From Burkholderia sp. (GTDB taxonomy: Bacteria > Pseudomonadota > Gammaproteobacteria > Burkholderiales > Burkholderiaceae): 64,000 bases of DNA. This document shows positions 49,367-63,803 of the stretch, piece after piece; within the stretch, counting starts at the first letter, position 1, and the number at the start of each line of letters is the position of its first letter. A model generated the notes under the pieces. The model was not told the origin of the DNA. It did no database searches and was given only the letters and a program-made list of their open reading frames with translations. The DNA lies in contig CP144361.1 of NCBI GenBank assembly GCA_040954445.1, forward strand, positions 620,001 to 684,000, read 5' to 3'. Position numbers and translations under genes: made by a program.

Positions 49367-51154
49367 TCATTCGTCGGAAGCGTCACTGTACTGCTCATTT
49401 TTGCTAGCTACGCCGACCGGCTTACCGTAGCGCGATACTAGTGATTGCTGGAAGCTAGTGAGCAACGGCTGCGCGTCAACGAGCTTGTAGAGCGCGGTTA
49501 GTTGCGTGGGCCAGTCGTGCAGTACCTCTGCGAAGATTTTCAGGCGTGTGACGGTGTCGAGCGCATCGCTCTCACGACCGTCCAGCGCCTCGAGCACGGC
49601 ATAGCGGCGCAGCACCGTCTCGCCCGGTATCAGCGCTAGCGCGTGCTGATGTGCCGCCAGCTTAGCGTGCAAGTTGTCGCGCGAAATCGGCATCAGCGTA
49701 GCTGCACCGTATTCGCCCCAAGCACCGAACAGGAAGGATGGCGCGGCGCGATACTGCTCGACCGGATTCGAGCCGTAATACAGCACCTCGGCGTGCTGGT
49801 AGTCGCGCAGCACCGGGTACAGCGCTAGCAACGCCACCACCGAAACAATCGCAAACACGCCGTGCGCGATGTGCCCTGGCAACATCCGCAGTGGCTGTAT
49901 TTCGAGCAGCCCGATCACGAACATCGCAGGCAGCGTGAAGAAGGTGTATTGCTGCGGATACTCGACCAGCGCATGTATCAACAGCACACCGATCAGGCCG
50001 AACCCGTAGATCCGCTCGACGGTAGTTGGCACGCGCAGCGCGCGTGCCAACCACAGCAGCAGCGGGACCAGTAGCATGCCGAGCCCCAGCACGCCCGACT
50101 TAACCAGAAGATCGATAAAGATATCGTGGGAATTGTTCGCGATCTCAACGCCGCCGAGCGTGCACACCAGCTTCAACTGGTACAGCGGGAACTCGCCCCA
50201 GCCCACACCGAGCCAGGGGTGCTCGCGGAACATGGTCAGCCCATATTTCCACAGCGCCAGGCGCGGCGCAATCTGCCCGGCATCGCGCATCCGCTCGCTC
50301 GCCGATTCGGCAAGCCCGAGGTGATAGTGGACGTTGGCCCAGCGCACCACGATATTGACGATCACGAACACCGCCGCCAGCGCGAGCGGATAAAGCCAAG
50401 TCTTACCGAGGCCCTCCTGCCCGCGCTGGGCGGGGGAGAGCGCTGCCCACAGCCCGGCTACCACCATCACCGCCACCTGCAGCCAGGGCCCACGCGAGAC
50501 GGTGAAAGCTAGCCCCGCCGACAGCACGATCGACCGCAGCAGCCAGCCCCAGGCCAGCAGCCGCCGCGACTGTGCCAGGTAGAGCGTGCTGGCCAGCGCG
50601 AAGGCGATGTAGCTGGCTAGATGGTTCGCCTGGGCTAGGTTACCGTAGGGTCGGCGATTGACCCGCACACTATAGCTGACTACGAAGGGCGAGAACGTAT
50701 GCTCGAGGTGCAATAGCTGGGCTACCTGGCAGCCGACCGCGAACACTCCGCCCACGATCAGCGCTCCGGCCATCACGCGTGTGACAGTCTCGACCGAGTG
50801 GATCCGGCCCAGCAGGTAGCCGGACTGCATCGAGCTTAGCGAGGCCAGTAGATAACCAAGAGCAAGCCAGTTCATCGACGGCTGCGAAAGCGGAAGCAGC
50901 ACGGTCTGGGCGATCAGTACCACGCCGAACGCAAGCGGCGCGCTCCAGGCGCGCGGTGCGGAAAATGATCGGACCGCGCGCTCGCCGCGCAGCATCAGCG
51001 TAACGATTACGCTGAGCAGCGCGTACAAGCCGAATGCTGTGAATTCGGAGTAAAATGTCGGAATAGGATAAGTATGATTAGTGACCGCGTACGGTAGGAT
51101 CAGGGCAACGGCCAGCGCAATCAGCGATAAAGAACGTAGGACGGAAGAAAGCAT
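49367..51154 (-). CDS. pglL: PglL-type protein O-oligosaccharyltransferase / Wzy_C family
   Basis: Polytopic inner-membrane protein, 595 residues. It probably transfers lipid-linked glycans to periplasmic proteins (PglL-like) or polymerises/ligates O-antigen. About eleven hydrophobic segments come first. An N-terminal PglL-type segment (NHTYPIPTFYSEFTAFG) is followed by a Wzy_C core around FREHPWLGVGWGEFPLYQLK and NNSHDIFIDLLVKSG, then a C-terminal periplasmic, alpha-helical tail (about 430-595). Conserved His in HDIFID and HALVEYP fits PglL_A/Wzy_C_2 members. I chose ATG 51154 (MLSSVLRSLSLIALAV), which places the first membrane segment at the N-terminus. It lies on the same strand as gatAB but over 300 bp away with IS debris between. 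Substrate is inference. Confidence 0.82.
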   Translation of the reverse strand: MLSSVLRSLSLIALAVALILPYAVTNHTYPIPTFYSEFTAFGLYALLSVIVTLMLRGERAVRSFSAPRAWSAPLAFGVVLIAQTVLLPLSQPSMNWLALGYLLASLSSMQSGYLLGRIHSVETVTRVMAGALIVGGVFAVGCQVAQLLHLEHTFSPFVVSYSVRVNRRPYGNLAQANHLASYIAFALASTLYLAQSRRLLAWGWLLRSIVLSAGLAFTVSRGPWLQVAVMVVAGLWAALSPAQRGQEGLGKTWLYPLALAAVFVIVNIVVRWANVHYHLGLAESASERMRDAGQIAPRLALWKYGLTMFREHPWLGVGWGEFPLYQLKLVCTLGGVEIANNSHDIFIDLLVKSGVLGLGMLLVPLLLWLARALRVPTTVERIYGFGLIGVLLIHALVEYPQQYTFFTLPAMFVIGLLEIQPLRMLPGHIAHGVFAIVSVVALLALYPVLRDYQHAEVLYYGSNPVEQYRAAPSFLFGAWGEYGAATLMPISRDNLHAKLAAHQHALALIPGETVLRRYAVLEALDGRESDALDTVTRLKIFAEVLHDWPTQLTALYKLVDAQPLLTSFQQSLVSRYGKPVGVASKNEQYSDASDE

Positions 51155-51478
51155 GAGCGAACCCGATGTCAGCAACCGGCGCACTATACAAAAAATTTCC
51201 TCCGCTGAGTCGTCCGCGTGCAGTTCTGTCAGCACATCGACAGATGGCGTCAGAAAAAACTAAAATATGCCCCTAATTTATAGTCAATGGGGTGCGTTCA
51301 CGGCCAGTCGCCAAGGTAAGCCGTTCAAGCAAACTGCTTAGGCAAGTCACTCAAGCGTAGCACTCGGGTGGCACCGAGGCTTGCTAGCCACAGCGTCGAG
51401 TATCTTGGGGCTAGCACCGAGGCTCCGAACCCGGGGCAGGCAGAGACGAGGCACCCTTGCTTGCGGCGAAACACTGCC
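51155..51478. other. Spacer upstream of pglL
   Basis: I see no gene. It presumably contains the pglL promoter. A direct-repeat flavour is present (TCAAGCAAACTGCTTAGGCA, CACTCAAGCGTAGCACTC), but nothing I can assign. Confidence 0.4.
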
Positions 51479-51502
51479 AGATCACGAATTGCCGATCAAT
51501 AA
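51479..51502 (-). repeat. MITE terminal relic
   Basis: AGATCACGAATTGCCGATCA followed by ATA: terminal arm piece of the palindromic repeat beside the IS66 fragment. Confidence 0.6.
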
Positions 51503-51565
51503 AATTACGGGTTAATAGCGAAATAGAGACAGCAGTCGAAGCCGAACCGACTGAAGACGTCGATC

Positions 51566-52688
51566 GGCGTTGTTGCATAAATCGAGCGCGAGGACGCAAT
51601 GGCATCGGACGGGCATAATTCAGGCGATACGAACGGATTGCGGACGAGCGAGGTCCGCCATGCGGTTGATGACGCCGACGCGAACGGAGACCTCGGTCGC
51701 TTGCGCGGCGATGTGACGCGCCCAGAGACAGTGGCCGGTGAGGGTCTTGAACCGATACATCGCATTCTCGGCAAGCGATCGCCGGTGGTAGCCACTGTGT
51801 TGCTTCCATTCTCGACGACCGTCACGGGCAATTGCATCAACCGCGCCATTACGCCACGCCGCACCGGGCATATCCGCTGGCCAATGAGCGGCACCCTCGC
51901 GTGGCGGAATCGAAGGAATAGCACTGCGTGCAGCAATGGCCGCATGGCATGGCTTGGTGTCGTAGGCACCGTCACCGCCGATGACATCGATTTGTTCTTC
52001 GCGTGGAATCTGGTCGAGCAACTTGGCCAGAGCGTCACCGTCAGCCACATTCTGATTCGTCATTAGCGCGGCATGCACTTGACCTGTATTCGCGTTGAGC
52101 GCGAGATGGACTTTACGCCACGTGCGCCGCTTCGAGTAGCCGTGCTGGCGCACCTTCCATTCACCTTCTCCATAGACCTTCAGACCGGTGCTGTCGACAA
52201 CCAGATGGATCGGTTCATTGTCACGAAGGATCGGCAGTTCGACATCAAGCGTTTTTGCCCGGCGACAGAGCGTGGTGTAATTCGGCACCGGCAAGCTCGG
52301 GAAGGCCAAATCGCGCAGACTTTGGGTGAAACCTTGCAGGGCGCGCAAGGTCAGTCGATAGACGGTCTTCACGCCAAGTAATGCCTGAATCAGCGTATCG
52401 CCGTATACACACGGGCGACCACGTGTGGGTATGGCATCGGGCATTCTGGCAAGGACGGCTTCATCTATCCATATTGTTACGTTCCCCCGGCTGATCAGGC
52501 CTTCATTATAGGCTGCCCAATTCCTGACACGGTAGAGTGCCTTCAGCTCACCTTTCTTGTGTATGTCCTTGCGCATTTTCTTGGCAAAAATTAGGCAGTT
52601 ACTCTGGAATCTGACTTGATAGGAGGCTGGCCCCGCGACCGTTGCGCGTAAACGTCAACGGATCTCGCTCGATTTATGCAACAACGCC
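51566..52688 (-). mobile_element. Intact IS903-type IS with 9-bp target duplication
   Basis: 1123 bp, both inverted repeats exact. The 9 bp on each side, 51557-51565 and 52689-52697, are both ACGTCGATC, the duplication length known for IS903. This is the clearest recent insertion of the main IS type in the window, and it splits an IS66 transposase relic. Confidence 0.96.
51620..52576 (-). CDS. IS5-family (IS903 group) transposase, intact
   Basis: 318 residues, no disrupted motif (Asp128, Asp202, Glu270, Y(2)R(3)E(6)K). With the 9-bp target duplication around its element, it is the best candidate for the active source copy. Minor private changes in the N-terminal tail (GELKALYRVRN) are outside the catalytic core. 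Confidence 0.95.
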   Translation of the reverse strand: MRKDIHKKGELKALYRVRNWAAYNEGLISRGNVTIWIDEAVLARMPDAIPTRGRPCVYGDTLIQALLGVKTVYRLTLRALQGFTQSLRDLAFPSLPVPNYTTLCRRAKTLDVELPILRDNEPIHLVVDSTGLKVYGEGEWKVRQHGYSKRRTWRKVHLALNANTGQVHAALMTNQNVADGDALAKLLDQIPREEQIDVIGGDGAYDTKPCHAAIAARSAIPSIPPREGAAHWPADMPGAAWRNGAVDAIARDGRREWKQHSGYHRRSLAENAMYRFKTLTGHCLWARHIAAQATEVSVRVGVINRMADLARPQSVRIA

Positions 52689-52899
52689 ACGTCGATCTAC
52701 CGGCACTGCTGGATACCGGATTGCCTGATGCGACTGATCCGGAAGATGATAAACGTGGTCGCAAGCGACTACCTGCACATCTGGAGCGCGTGCGAATCGA
52801 ATTCGATTTACCCGGAGACGGATAGATCTGCCCGTGCTACGGTAAACCGCTACATCGCATGGGCGATGAACTCAGCGAGTAGGCTTCAATACGCATGGG

Positions 52900-53015
52900 G
52901 TATCGCCCCACGCTTTTGCGATCGGGCTGCGAGCCTCAAGAGGCTGCCCGGACGGGTTTCAAAGGGTGATTTGAAGCCCAGTTTTTCGAGGCGCCATGTT
53001 CTATCCGATAGACTT
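52900..53015. repeat. Dispersed ~130-bp repeat, copy 2
   Basis: CCACGCTTTTGCGATCGGGC through GATTTGAAGCCCAGTTTTTC, homologous to 6194-6325. It lies upstream of the TonB receptor and is followed by an AT-rich stretch (53015-53080). Confidence 0.5.
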
Positions 53016-53169
53016 TAAGTAAATTAATTCTAATTTTGATAGAAATATATTTGTACTTTACATCCCACTATTTGGATTCGCCGTACGCCTTTAGCTTCGA
53101 GTCTGCGAAGAGGCGCGACGGGAAGTTGCGTCAACGGTTCCTGTAGGCGGTAAGATAGGGGTATCGAGC

Positions 53170-55494
53170 GTGATAAATAAAAGCGTAGTGCTGGCGGTTT
53201 CGATGACGATCTGCAGCTGGAGCGCTTCGGCAGTGGCGCAACAGGTATTGATCGAGTTGCCTCAACAACCGTTGAGCAAGGCGCTGTCGGCCCTTGCGCG
53301 ACAAAGTGGCACAGATATCATTGCGCCCATCGGGCTGCTAGGCGATCGAACGGCGCCGGCCTTAAAAGGGCGTATGACGGCTCGCGAGGCCCTCGGGCAA
53401 TTGCTGAGAGGAACGGCACTCGATGTCGAACAGCGCGACGATAAGACGTACGTGGTCATATCGCCGAAGTCCAAAGTGCCGCAGTCCGACACGTCGACCG
53501 GGGCGACGGCCGTGTTGCCACCGATTGTCGTGACGAACCGGGCAGATTCCGATGCCAAGGGATTGGTGGTCCACAAGACCTCGTCGGCTACGCGAACCGA
53601 TACGCCGATCCTGGAAATTCCCCAGTCGATTTTGGCCGTCAATAAAGAAGTCATTCGGCGCCAGCAAGATCGGTCCATCGGGGAGGTTCTTCACAACATC
53701 AGTGGCGTCCAACTTGAGAATGGATCGGCGGGTAACAGGCATGTTGAGCCAGAAGTTAATGGATTTCTGGCGAATGTGACTTTAAACAACGGATTAGTGA
53801 ATGTGCGAGCGGTTCAGAGAGCACTTACTCTTCCGATGGTTGCCATTTCTCGAGTCGAAGTACTGAAGGGTGCGGATGCGATCGTTTCGGGTCGTGGTGA
53901 AGCTGGTGGAACCATCAATGTCGTCACCAAAGTTCCGGAATCCACCCCATTTCACGAATTTGTTCTACAGACGGGTTCCTATACGCATTCCCTCGGCTCT
54001 GTCGATGTGACAGGGCCTGTGACATCCGATAAACGCCTATCTTACCGATTCTTGCTGTCGGGGGAGCGAACCGGTCGGTTATTCGGCTCGTTAGAAAACA
54101 AGCGTGATTTTTATATTTCTCCGGCGCTGCGTTGGAAAGATGATGGTACTGGTACAGATTGTATTCTGATATTTGATCAGCATTCTATGCATTCTCCATT
54201 CAAAACGTATGGAGTTATCTTGGATGATGCCAACATTCACCAATTGGCACACAACCAGCAAAGTTATACGACGGATAACAACACGGGTGTTAGTTACAAC
54301 TTGGAACAGAAAATCGGGCCCCATTTAACTTTTTATAGCTTGGCTCGATATGAAGAGGCTTCGCACGGTGAGACGGCAGCTACTGTATTCAGTGAGTTTG
54401 CGAAAAAAGGCACGAGATATAAGTGGACAAGCAATCTTGCTGAGCATTCGTATTATCTAACTTTCGATAACCATCTAAATTCCCGCGTGATGAGTGGTCC
54501 AGTACATCACAATCTCGTGACGGGATATGCTTACAGCTTATACAGCGCCGCGGCTAGTGACTATTCTTATGGCTTTTTCCGTGCGAGCCCCAAGACTATT
54601 GATGTGAATCATCATGCACCTAACCCATCGTATTCATTTCAGACGCCAGCTGGCAAGGATTATTATGGAAGTTTGTATTTACTAGACAATATCTCGTGGA
54701 AAAGGCTGCATCTGCTTCTGAGTGTGGCACACGGTCAGTCGTGGATACAGCATCGCTTCTCACAGGGACACTGGAATCCTAATTTCGGTCTCGCTTATCA
54801 GCTTTCAGATATCTGGACGGTATTCGCCAACCAACATCGCGGGTTCCAGCCGAATGGTGGATTACGGCTTCTCAATGGGCTGCCTGCGCCATCGACAAAA
54901 AAGCGGTCCGTTGAGGCTGGCGTGAAGTTTCAGTTCCTTGACGATCGGTTGGTTGGAACAGTCGCGTTTCATCGATCGCACTCTCGAAATGACGTGCGCT
55001 TCCCACTAGAAAACGATGGTCGGTTTGTTGTCATCGTTCCACGCGGGAGAGGGTCTCGAGGAGTTGCAGTTGATCTGTACGGTAAAATTTTCCCCGGACT
55101 CAACCTGATCTCGAATTACTCGTATGATACTTATATGGAAAACGAGTTTGATGAGTCGCAGGGAAGCTTTTTTTCGTGCCCGAAACACGCAGGAAATCTT
55201 TGGGTATCCTATGACTTTCAGAATCCTTCACTCCATGGCTGGGGATTCTCAGCCGGTCTACGGATACGCGGATCGTATCCGGCTAAAACGTATAATTTCC
55301 AGACCATAAGAATTTCAGTCCCAGGCCAAGCGTCGATAAGTGGTAACATTTACTATCACGGCAAGCATTGGTCTGGCACGCTTGGCTTGAAGAATATACT
55401 CAATCGGCGTCTTTATAGCGATGGTGGTGGTGGACAGTTTGTTGGCCTCGAGCCGGGGAGGACGTTCTATATGACTGGTAGCTTTAATTTCTAG
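53170..55494 (+). CDS. TonB-dependent siderophore receptor with STN signalling domain
   Basis: Outer-membrane receptor for a ferric siderophore, 774 residues. Signal peptide 1-23 (MINKSVVLAVSMTICSWSAS, then AVAQ). STN domain about 25-100 (LPQQPLSKALSALARQSG ... LRGTALDV), which normally signals through a FecR/FecI-type pair. TonB-box-like LPPIVVTN near 117. Plug about 135-265 (EIPQSILAVNKEVI, RVEVLKGADAIVSGRGEAGG). 22-strand barrel to the C-terminal TFYMTGSFNF ending in Phe. The start is GTG 53170, giving a proper signal peptide. From about 54050 the gene is clearly richer in A/T and AT-ending codons than its neighbours, suggesting horizontal acquisition. No sigma/anti-sigma pair or siderophore synthesis gene is in the window. 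The ligand cannot be told. Confidence 0.9.
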   Translation: MINKSVVLAVSMTICSWSASAVAQQVLIELPQQPLSKALSALARQSGTDIIAPIGLLGDRTAPALKGRMTAREALGQLLRGTALDVEQRDDKTYVVISPKSKVPQSDTSTGATAVLPPIVVTNRADSDAKGLVVHKTSSATRTDTPILEIPQSILAVNKEVIRRQQDRSIGEVLHNISGVQLENGSAGNRHVEPEVNGFLANVTLNNGLVNVRAVQRALTLPMVAISRVEVLKGADAIVSGRGEAGGTINVVTKVPESTPFHEFVLQTGSYTHSLGSVDVTGPVTSDKRLSYRFLLSGERTGRLFGSLENKRDFYISPALRWKDDGTGTDCILIFDQHSMHSPFKTYGVILDDANIHQLAHNQQSYTTDNNTGVSYNLEQKIGPHLTFYSLARYEEASHGETAATVFSEFAKKGTRYKWTSNLAEHSYYLTFDNHLNSRVMSGPVHHNLVTGYAYSLYSAAASDYSYGFFRASPKTIDVNHHAPNPSYSFQTPAGKDYYGSLYLLDNISWKRLHLLLSVAHGQSWIQHRFSQGHWNPNFGLAYQLSDIWTVFANQHRGFQPNGGLRLLNGLPAPSTKKRSVEAGVKFQFLDDRLVGTVAFHRSHSRNDVRFPLENDGRFVVIVPRGRGSRGVAVDLYGKIFPGLNLISNYSYDTYMENEFDESQGSFFSCPKHAGNLWVSYDFQNPSLHGWGFSAGLRIRGSYPAKTYNFQTIRISVPGQASISGNIYYHGKHWSGTLGLKNILNRRLYSDGGGGQFVGLEPGRTFYMTGSFNF

Positions 55495-56070
55495 GCGCAT
55501 GTGACGGGCGTTTTACTTTCCTCGACGGTTGTTTGTTTGGGTTTGGTGACGGGTGCTATACGCATAGGCAGTGGGTGAGTTGGATGTCCGCGTTGGCGGA
55601 AGTTACACGCTCTGTTGTTGGTGTTGCCTTTCTGTTTGTTCACTCAACAGCTTTGAGCACATTCTGACGAGCATAATGACTCGCTCATCGTGCCACAAAA
55701 ACCGGGGCAACCCTCACCCCATCAGCAATTGTTCGAGAAGCGTCTGTCCAGCGTCGTACATCAATTTTCAACGCTGGTCCGCACGTTTTGGATTGGCTTG
55801 CGTATCTGCACTAACAAATTCGCTTGTTCGGTCAAGCCGAACGCGTAGAGCGATTCGTGGCTTTGCTTGTCGAAAAGCTCTGTAAACGGGGCTTGAATAC
55901 GACGACAGGGCTTCTTGGTAGGTTTCATCTTGGCGGTTTTCTTATTTGGGTAGAAAGTTCTGGAAATCCTGTTCTCTCGGAATTCTACGGAAACCGTCGC
56001 CTTTAACCTTGAACTCCGTTTTGGACACCCACGCCCTGCGCAAAAGGCGTCAGGGCGTCGGAAGTTTTCG
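55495..56070. other. Region without a recognised gene
   Basis: The minus strand holds an open frame of 55 codons (55761-55928, starting MKPTKKPCRRIQ) with no family I recognise. The rest has no convincing coding pattern and mixed base composition. It is probably decayed sequence downstream of phaZ. Confidence 0.4.
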
Positions 56071-56893
56071 TTCTCGGCTAATTTTCTCAGATGAATTCGC
56101 GCAATTGCGGGTAGCTGATGTGCGTCAGCGGCGGCTTGAGAAGATCCCGTAATGGGGCGCCTTTCGCTCGTAAAGCTGCGGCGGTACTTATCGGGAATGC
56201 TAGTGCAAAGTTTTTGCGCAATGTAGGTTTGGTCGCTGCTGGAGATGCCAGCGAGTTTCCCCTCGATTGTCATCAGCACTCTGGCTTTGATGACAGTCGG
56301 CTTCATGCGCTTGTCGCGCATGTCCAGAGGTGCCATCGGCCAGGCCGAACTCTTGCAACACGCTACGGATAATGTTTAGGTAATACTCGGCGGCCATGTC
56401 GAGCGAGGCGTTGTGCTTGCTCGTAGAAGCGAGCGAGTGTGCTTCTTCGGCGTCGTTCTCGTCACCGCGCAGTAGGCTCTGGTAAAAATTCCAGAGCGAT
56501 TCCGCGTGGCGTTCCGGGTTCATCTCGCCATGAAGCCGGTGTGCCGCAAGAAGCCTGGATAGGCCTCTGCCTGGCCCTCGCCCGAGAGTAATTTGCTGGC
56601 ACTGTGTGGATGACGTTATTTTCGAACCAAGTCATTGAGTCCAAATCAATGAGTGATTGGTGGCCAGCGAGTTCACTGAGATCGGGCTCTGGCGCGCGTT
56701 GATCTGTCCGCCCATCGACATCATGGGCAGCGGAGTATCCTCTTCTCGGCTCTTCATCATCGAAGTCTCCGCCAGTACCGCAGCACCATTAAGGTGGCAT
56801 ACCGAGAAGGTGGTATACCGAGAGCACGTGCAGGTTGCACGTGCCGATGTGGCGGATGTAATTCCTGGATATACTCGACGTAGTGATCGAGAT
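56071..56893 (-). pseudogene. phaZ: Intracellular polyhydroxyalkanoate depolymerase, eroded
   Basis: Minus-strand remnant of the intracellular PHA/PHB depolymerase. Recognisable pieces in order, in changing frames: AVLAE region, SVNSLATNHS, TWFENNVIHTVPA, YPGFLRHTGFMA-like, MNPERHAESLWNFYQSLLRG, LDMAAEYYLNIIRSVLQEF, RMKPTVIKARVLMTIEGKLAGIS, YIAQKLCTSIPDKYRRSFT, then YGIFSSRR. At least four frameshifts and an in-frame stop separate them. The N-terminal third, with the lipase-box region, is missing and replaced by the IS palindrome at 56894. Loss of this gene means stored PHB can no longer be mobilised by this enzyme. Identification rests on remembered family sequence. Confidence 0.8.
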
Positions 56894-57154
56894 GGCGTTG
56901 TTGTATAAATCGAGCGTAAAGACGCAATGGCATCGACGGGCATCATTTCAGGCGATACGAACGGATTGCGGATGAGCGAGGTCCTACCCCATGCGGTTGA
57001 TGACGCCGCCGCGCAGGCGACCGAGGTCGCCGTTCGCGGCGGCGTCATCAACCGCATGGGGTAGGACCTCGCTCATCCGCAATCCGTTCGTATCGCCTGA
57101 AATGATGCCCGTCGATGCCATTGCGTCTTTACGCTCGATTTATACAACAACGCC
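56894..57154. repeat. Perfect palindrome with 120-bp arms from IS right end
   Basis: Arms 56894-57013 and 57035-57154 are exact reverse complements with a 21-nt spacer (57014-57034). Each arm is the last 120 bp of the IS including its inverted repeat (GGCGTTGTTGTATAAATC). Both arms share private changes (TAAAGACGC, GGCATCATTTC, GGTCCTACCCC), so one arm was templated by the other recently. Confidence 0.92.
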
Positions 57155-57814
57155 CACCGTCAGCCACATTCTGATTCGTCATTAGCGCGGCATGCACTTG
57201 ACCCGTATTCGCGTTGAGCGCGAGATGGACTTTACGCCACGTGCGCCGCTTCGTGGTAGCCGTGCTGGCGCACCTTCCATTCACCTTCTCCATAGACCTT
57301 CAGACCGGTGCTGTCGACATCCAGATGGATCGGTTCATTGTCACGAAGAATCGGCAGTTGGACATCAAGCGTTTTTGCCCGGCGACAGAGCGTGGTGTAA
57401 TTCGGCACATGCAAGCCTCGGGAAGGCTAGATCGCGCAGACTTTGGGTGAAACCTTGCAGGGCCGCGCGCAAAGTTAGTCGATAGACGGTCTTCACGCCA
57501 AGTAATGCCCGAACCAACGTATCTCCGTATAGACACGGGCGATCACGTGTGGGTATGGCGTCGTCGGGTATCCTGGCAAGGACGGCTTCATCTATCCATA
57601 TCGTCACGTTCCCCCGGCTGATCAGCCTTTCATTATAGGCCGCCCAATTCCTGACACAGTAGCGTGCTTTCGGCTTACCTGTCTTGTGTAAGTCCTTGCG
57701 CATTTTTCTAGAAAAATCAGGAAGTTACTCTGGAATCTGACTTGATAGGGAGCTGGCCCCGCGACCGTTGCACGTAAACGTCAACGGATCTCGCTCGATT
57801 TATGCAACAACGCC
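57155..57814 (-). mobile_element. IS903-type IS, left portion
   Basis: Continues from the palindrome: N-terminal 60% of the transposase and the left repeat ending at 57814. There are several frameshifts (extra bases near 57254, 57413, 57460 and 57570), so it is dead. Confidence 0.86.
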
Positions 57815-58540
57815 GTGCCGAATTACATCACGCTCTGTCGCCGGGCAAAAACGCTTGATGTCGAACTGCCGATTCTTCGTGACAATGAACCGATCCATCT
57901 GGATGTCGACAGCACCGGTCTGAAGGTCTATGGAGAAGGTGAATGGAAGGGTGCGCCAGCACGGCTACTCGAAGCGGCGCAGGTGGCGTAAAGTCCATCT
58001 CGCGCTCAACGCGAATACAGGTCAAGTGCATGCCGCGCTAATGACGAATCAGCATGTGGCTGACGGTGACGCTCTGGCCAAGTTGCTCGACCAGATTCCA
58101 CGCGAAAAACAAATCGATGTCATCGGCGGTGATGGTGACTACGACACCAAGCCATGCCATGCGGCCATTGCTGCACGCAGTGCTATTCCTTCGATCTTGC
58201 CACGCTAGGGTACCGTTCATTGGCCAGCGGATATGCCCAGCGCGGCCTGGCGTAATAGCGCGGTTGATGCAATTGCCCGTGACGGTCGTCGAGAATGGAA
58301 GCAAGACAGTGGCTACCACCGGAGATCGCATTGCCGAGAATGCGATGTATCGGTTCAAGACCCTCACCGGCAACCGTCTCTGGGCGCGTCACATCGACTC
58401 GCAGGCGACCGAGGTCGCCGTTCGCGTCGGCGTCATCAACCGCATGGTGGACCGCGCTCATCCGCAAGCCGTTCGTATCGCCTGAAATAATGCCCGTCGA
58501 TGCCATTGCGTCCTCACGCATCGATTGATGCAACAACGCC
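57815..58540 (+). mobile_element. IS903-type IS, right portion
   Basis: 5'-truncated forward copy beginning in the VPNYTTLC region, with right repeat GATTGATGCAACAACGCC at 58523-58540. Frameshifted near 57950 (extra g) and interrupted by TAG near 58206. Confidence 0.86.
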
Positions 58541-58674
58541 TTGCGTATATTCCTGTGTATCTTTTGGGCAAAAATCGAAAAGCTACGCAGAAATCTGACC
58601 CTGATAACAGGGGGCTCGCCCCGACCGTTGCGCGCAAACATCACCGGCTCTCGCCAAATTTATGTAACAACGCC
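58541..58674 (-). mobile_element. Left end of the related IS variant
   Basis: TATTCCTGTGTATCTTTTGG ... CTCTCGCCAAATTTATGTAACAACGCC-type end. Its layout is like the main IS left end, but the sequence differs (GAAAAGCTACGCAGAAATCT). It matches the ends at 39385 and 49258. Confidence 0.62.
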
Positions 58675-58797
58675 ACGTTCCAAGGTCGATAGTATCGCGA
58701 AGAGCGTCTCGAAAAAAACTAGGCTTCAACTTATCTTTTGAAGCCCGTCAGGCCAGCTTTTTGACGCTCACGGCCTGATTGAAAAAGCGTGTCTGAA
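58675..58797. repeat. Dispersed ~130-bp repeat, copy 3 (inverted)
   Basis: Reverse complement of the repeats at 6194-6325 and 52900-53015; ends GAAAAAGCGTGTCTGAAACA. It also contains its own short inverted repeat (GGCCAGCTTTTTGACGCTCA ... GCCTGATTGAAAAAGCG context). Confidence 0.5.
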
Positions 58798-58941
58798 ACA
58801 ACAGAATCCGCTACACGGAACCACAGTACAGTGGTGTGTGAGAGCTGAGAAGGTAACCCCTCACCTTACCTAAGCATCAATAAATACAGCCCCAATAAAA
58901 TGCACCAAATTAATAAATGGTATCTGAGCAATTAGTGCTAT

Positions 58942-58971
58942 TTGCAATTCCATTGATTCGTCGCGTATATT
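58942..58971 (+). promoter_or_regulatory. Possible sigma-70 promoter of gltB
   Basis: TTGCAA (58942-58947), 18-bp spacer, TATATT (58966-58971), about 120 bp upstream of the gltB start. Judged by eye only. Confidence 0.35.
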
Positions 58972-59091
58972 CCAGATTCCGGCACGCTGGGAGCGACTGT
59001 GTTCAGCTTTGGCCAGCCACACCGCCGAAGCGGCAGGCTCCTAAAGCAGATCTTTCAACGGTCGCGAAGCCCTTACTCAGATGGTGTCCCC

Positions 59092-63792
<4,701 letters not shown>

Positions 63793-63803
63793 CACCGACG
63801 ATT

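Larger units (their letters stand above)
51518..52880 (+). pseudogene. IS66-family transposase (TnpC) fragment, split by an IS
   Basis: The two pieces 51518-51565 and 52698-52880 join in one frame across the IS at 51566-52688. They read SEIETAVEAEPTEDVD, then LPALLDTGLP, DDKRGRKRLPAHLERVRIEF, CPCYGKPLHRMGDELSE. This is the zinc-finger-like N-terminal part of IS66 TnpC (KRGRKPLPAHLPR..., CPCCG). There is a TAG in the middle, and the rest of the gene is missing. Other IS66 genes (tnpA, tnpB) are not present. Confidence 0.82.

Noticed and set aside
53015..53169. Possible Fur box upstream of the siderophore receptor
   Set aside because: The AT-rich stretch contains GATAGAAAT-type words, but no 19-bp inverted Fur consensus could be made out by eye.
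58999..59091. N-terminal extension of gltB by about 31 codons
   Set aside because: Sequence before MNDHQEP does not match the family, and the catalytic Cys lies at the expected distance from the ATG at 59092.
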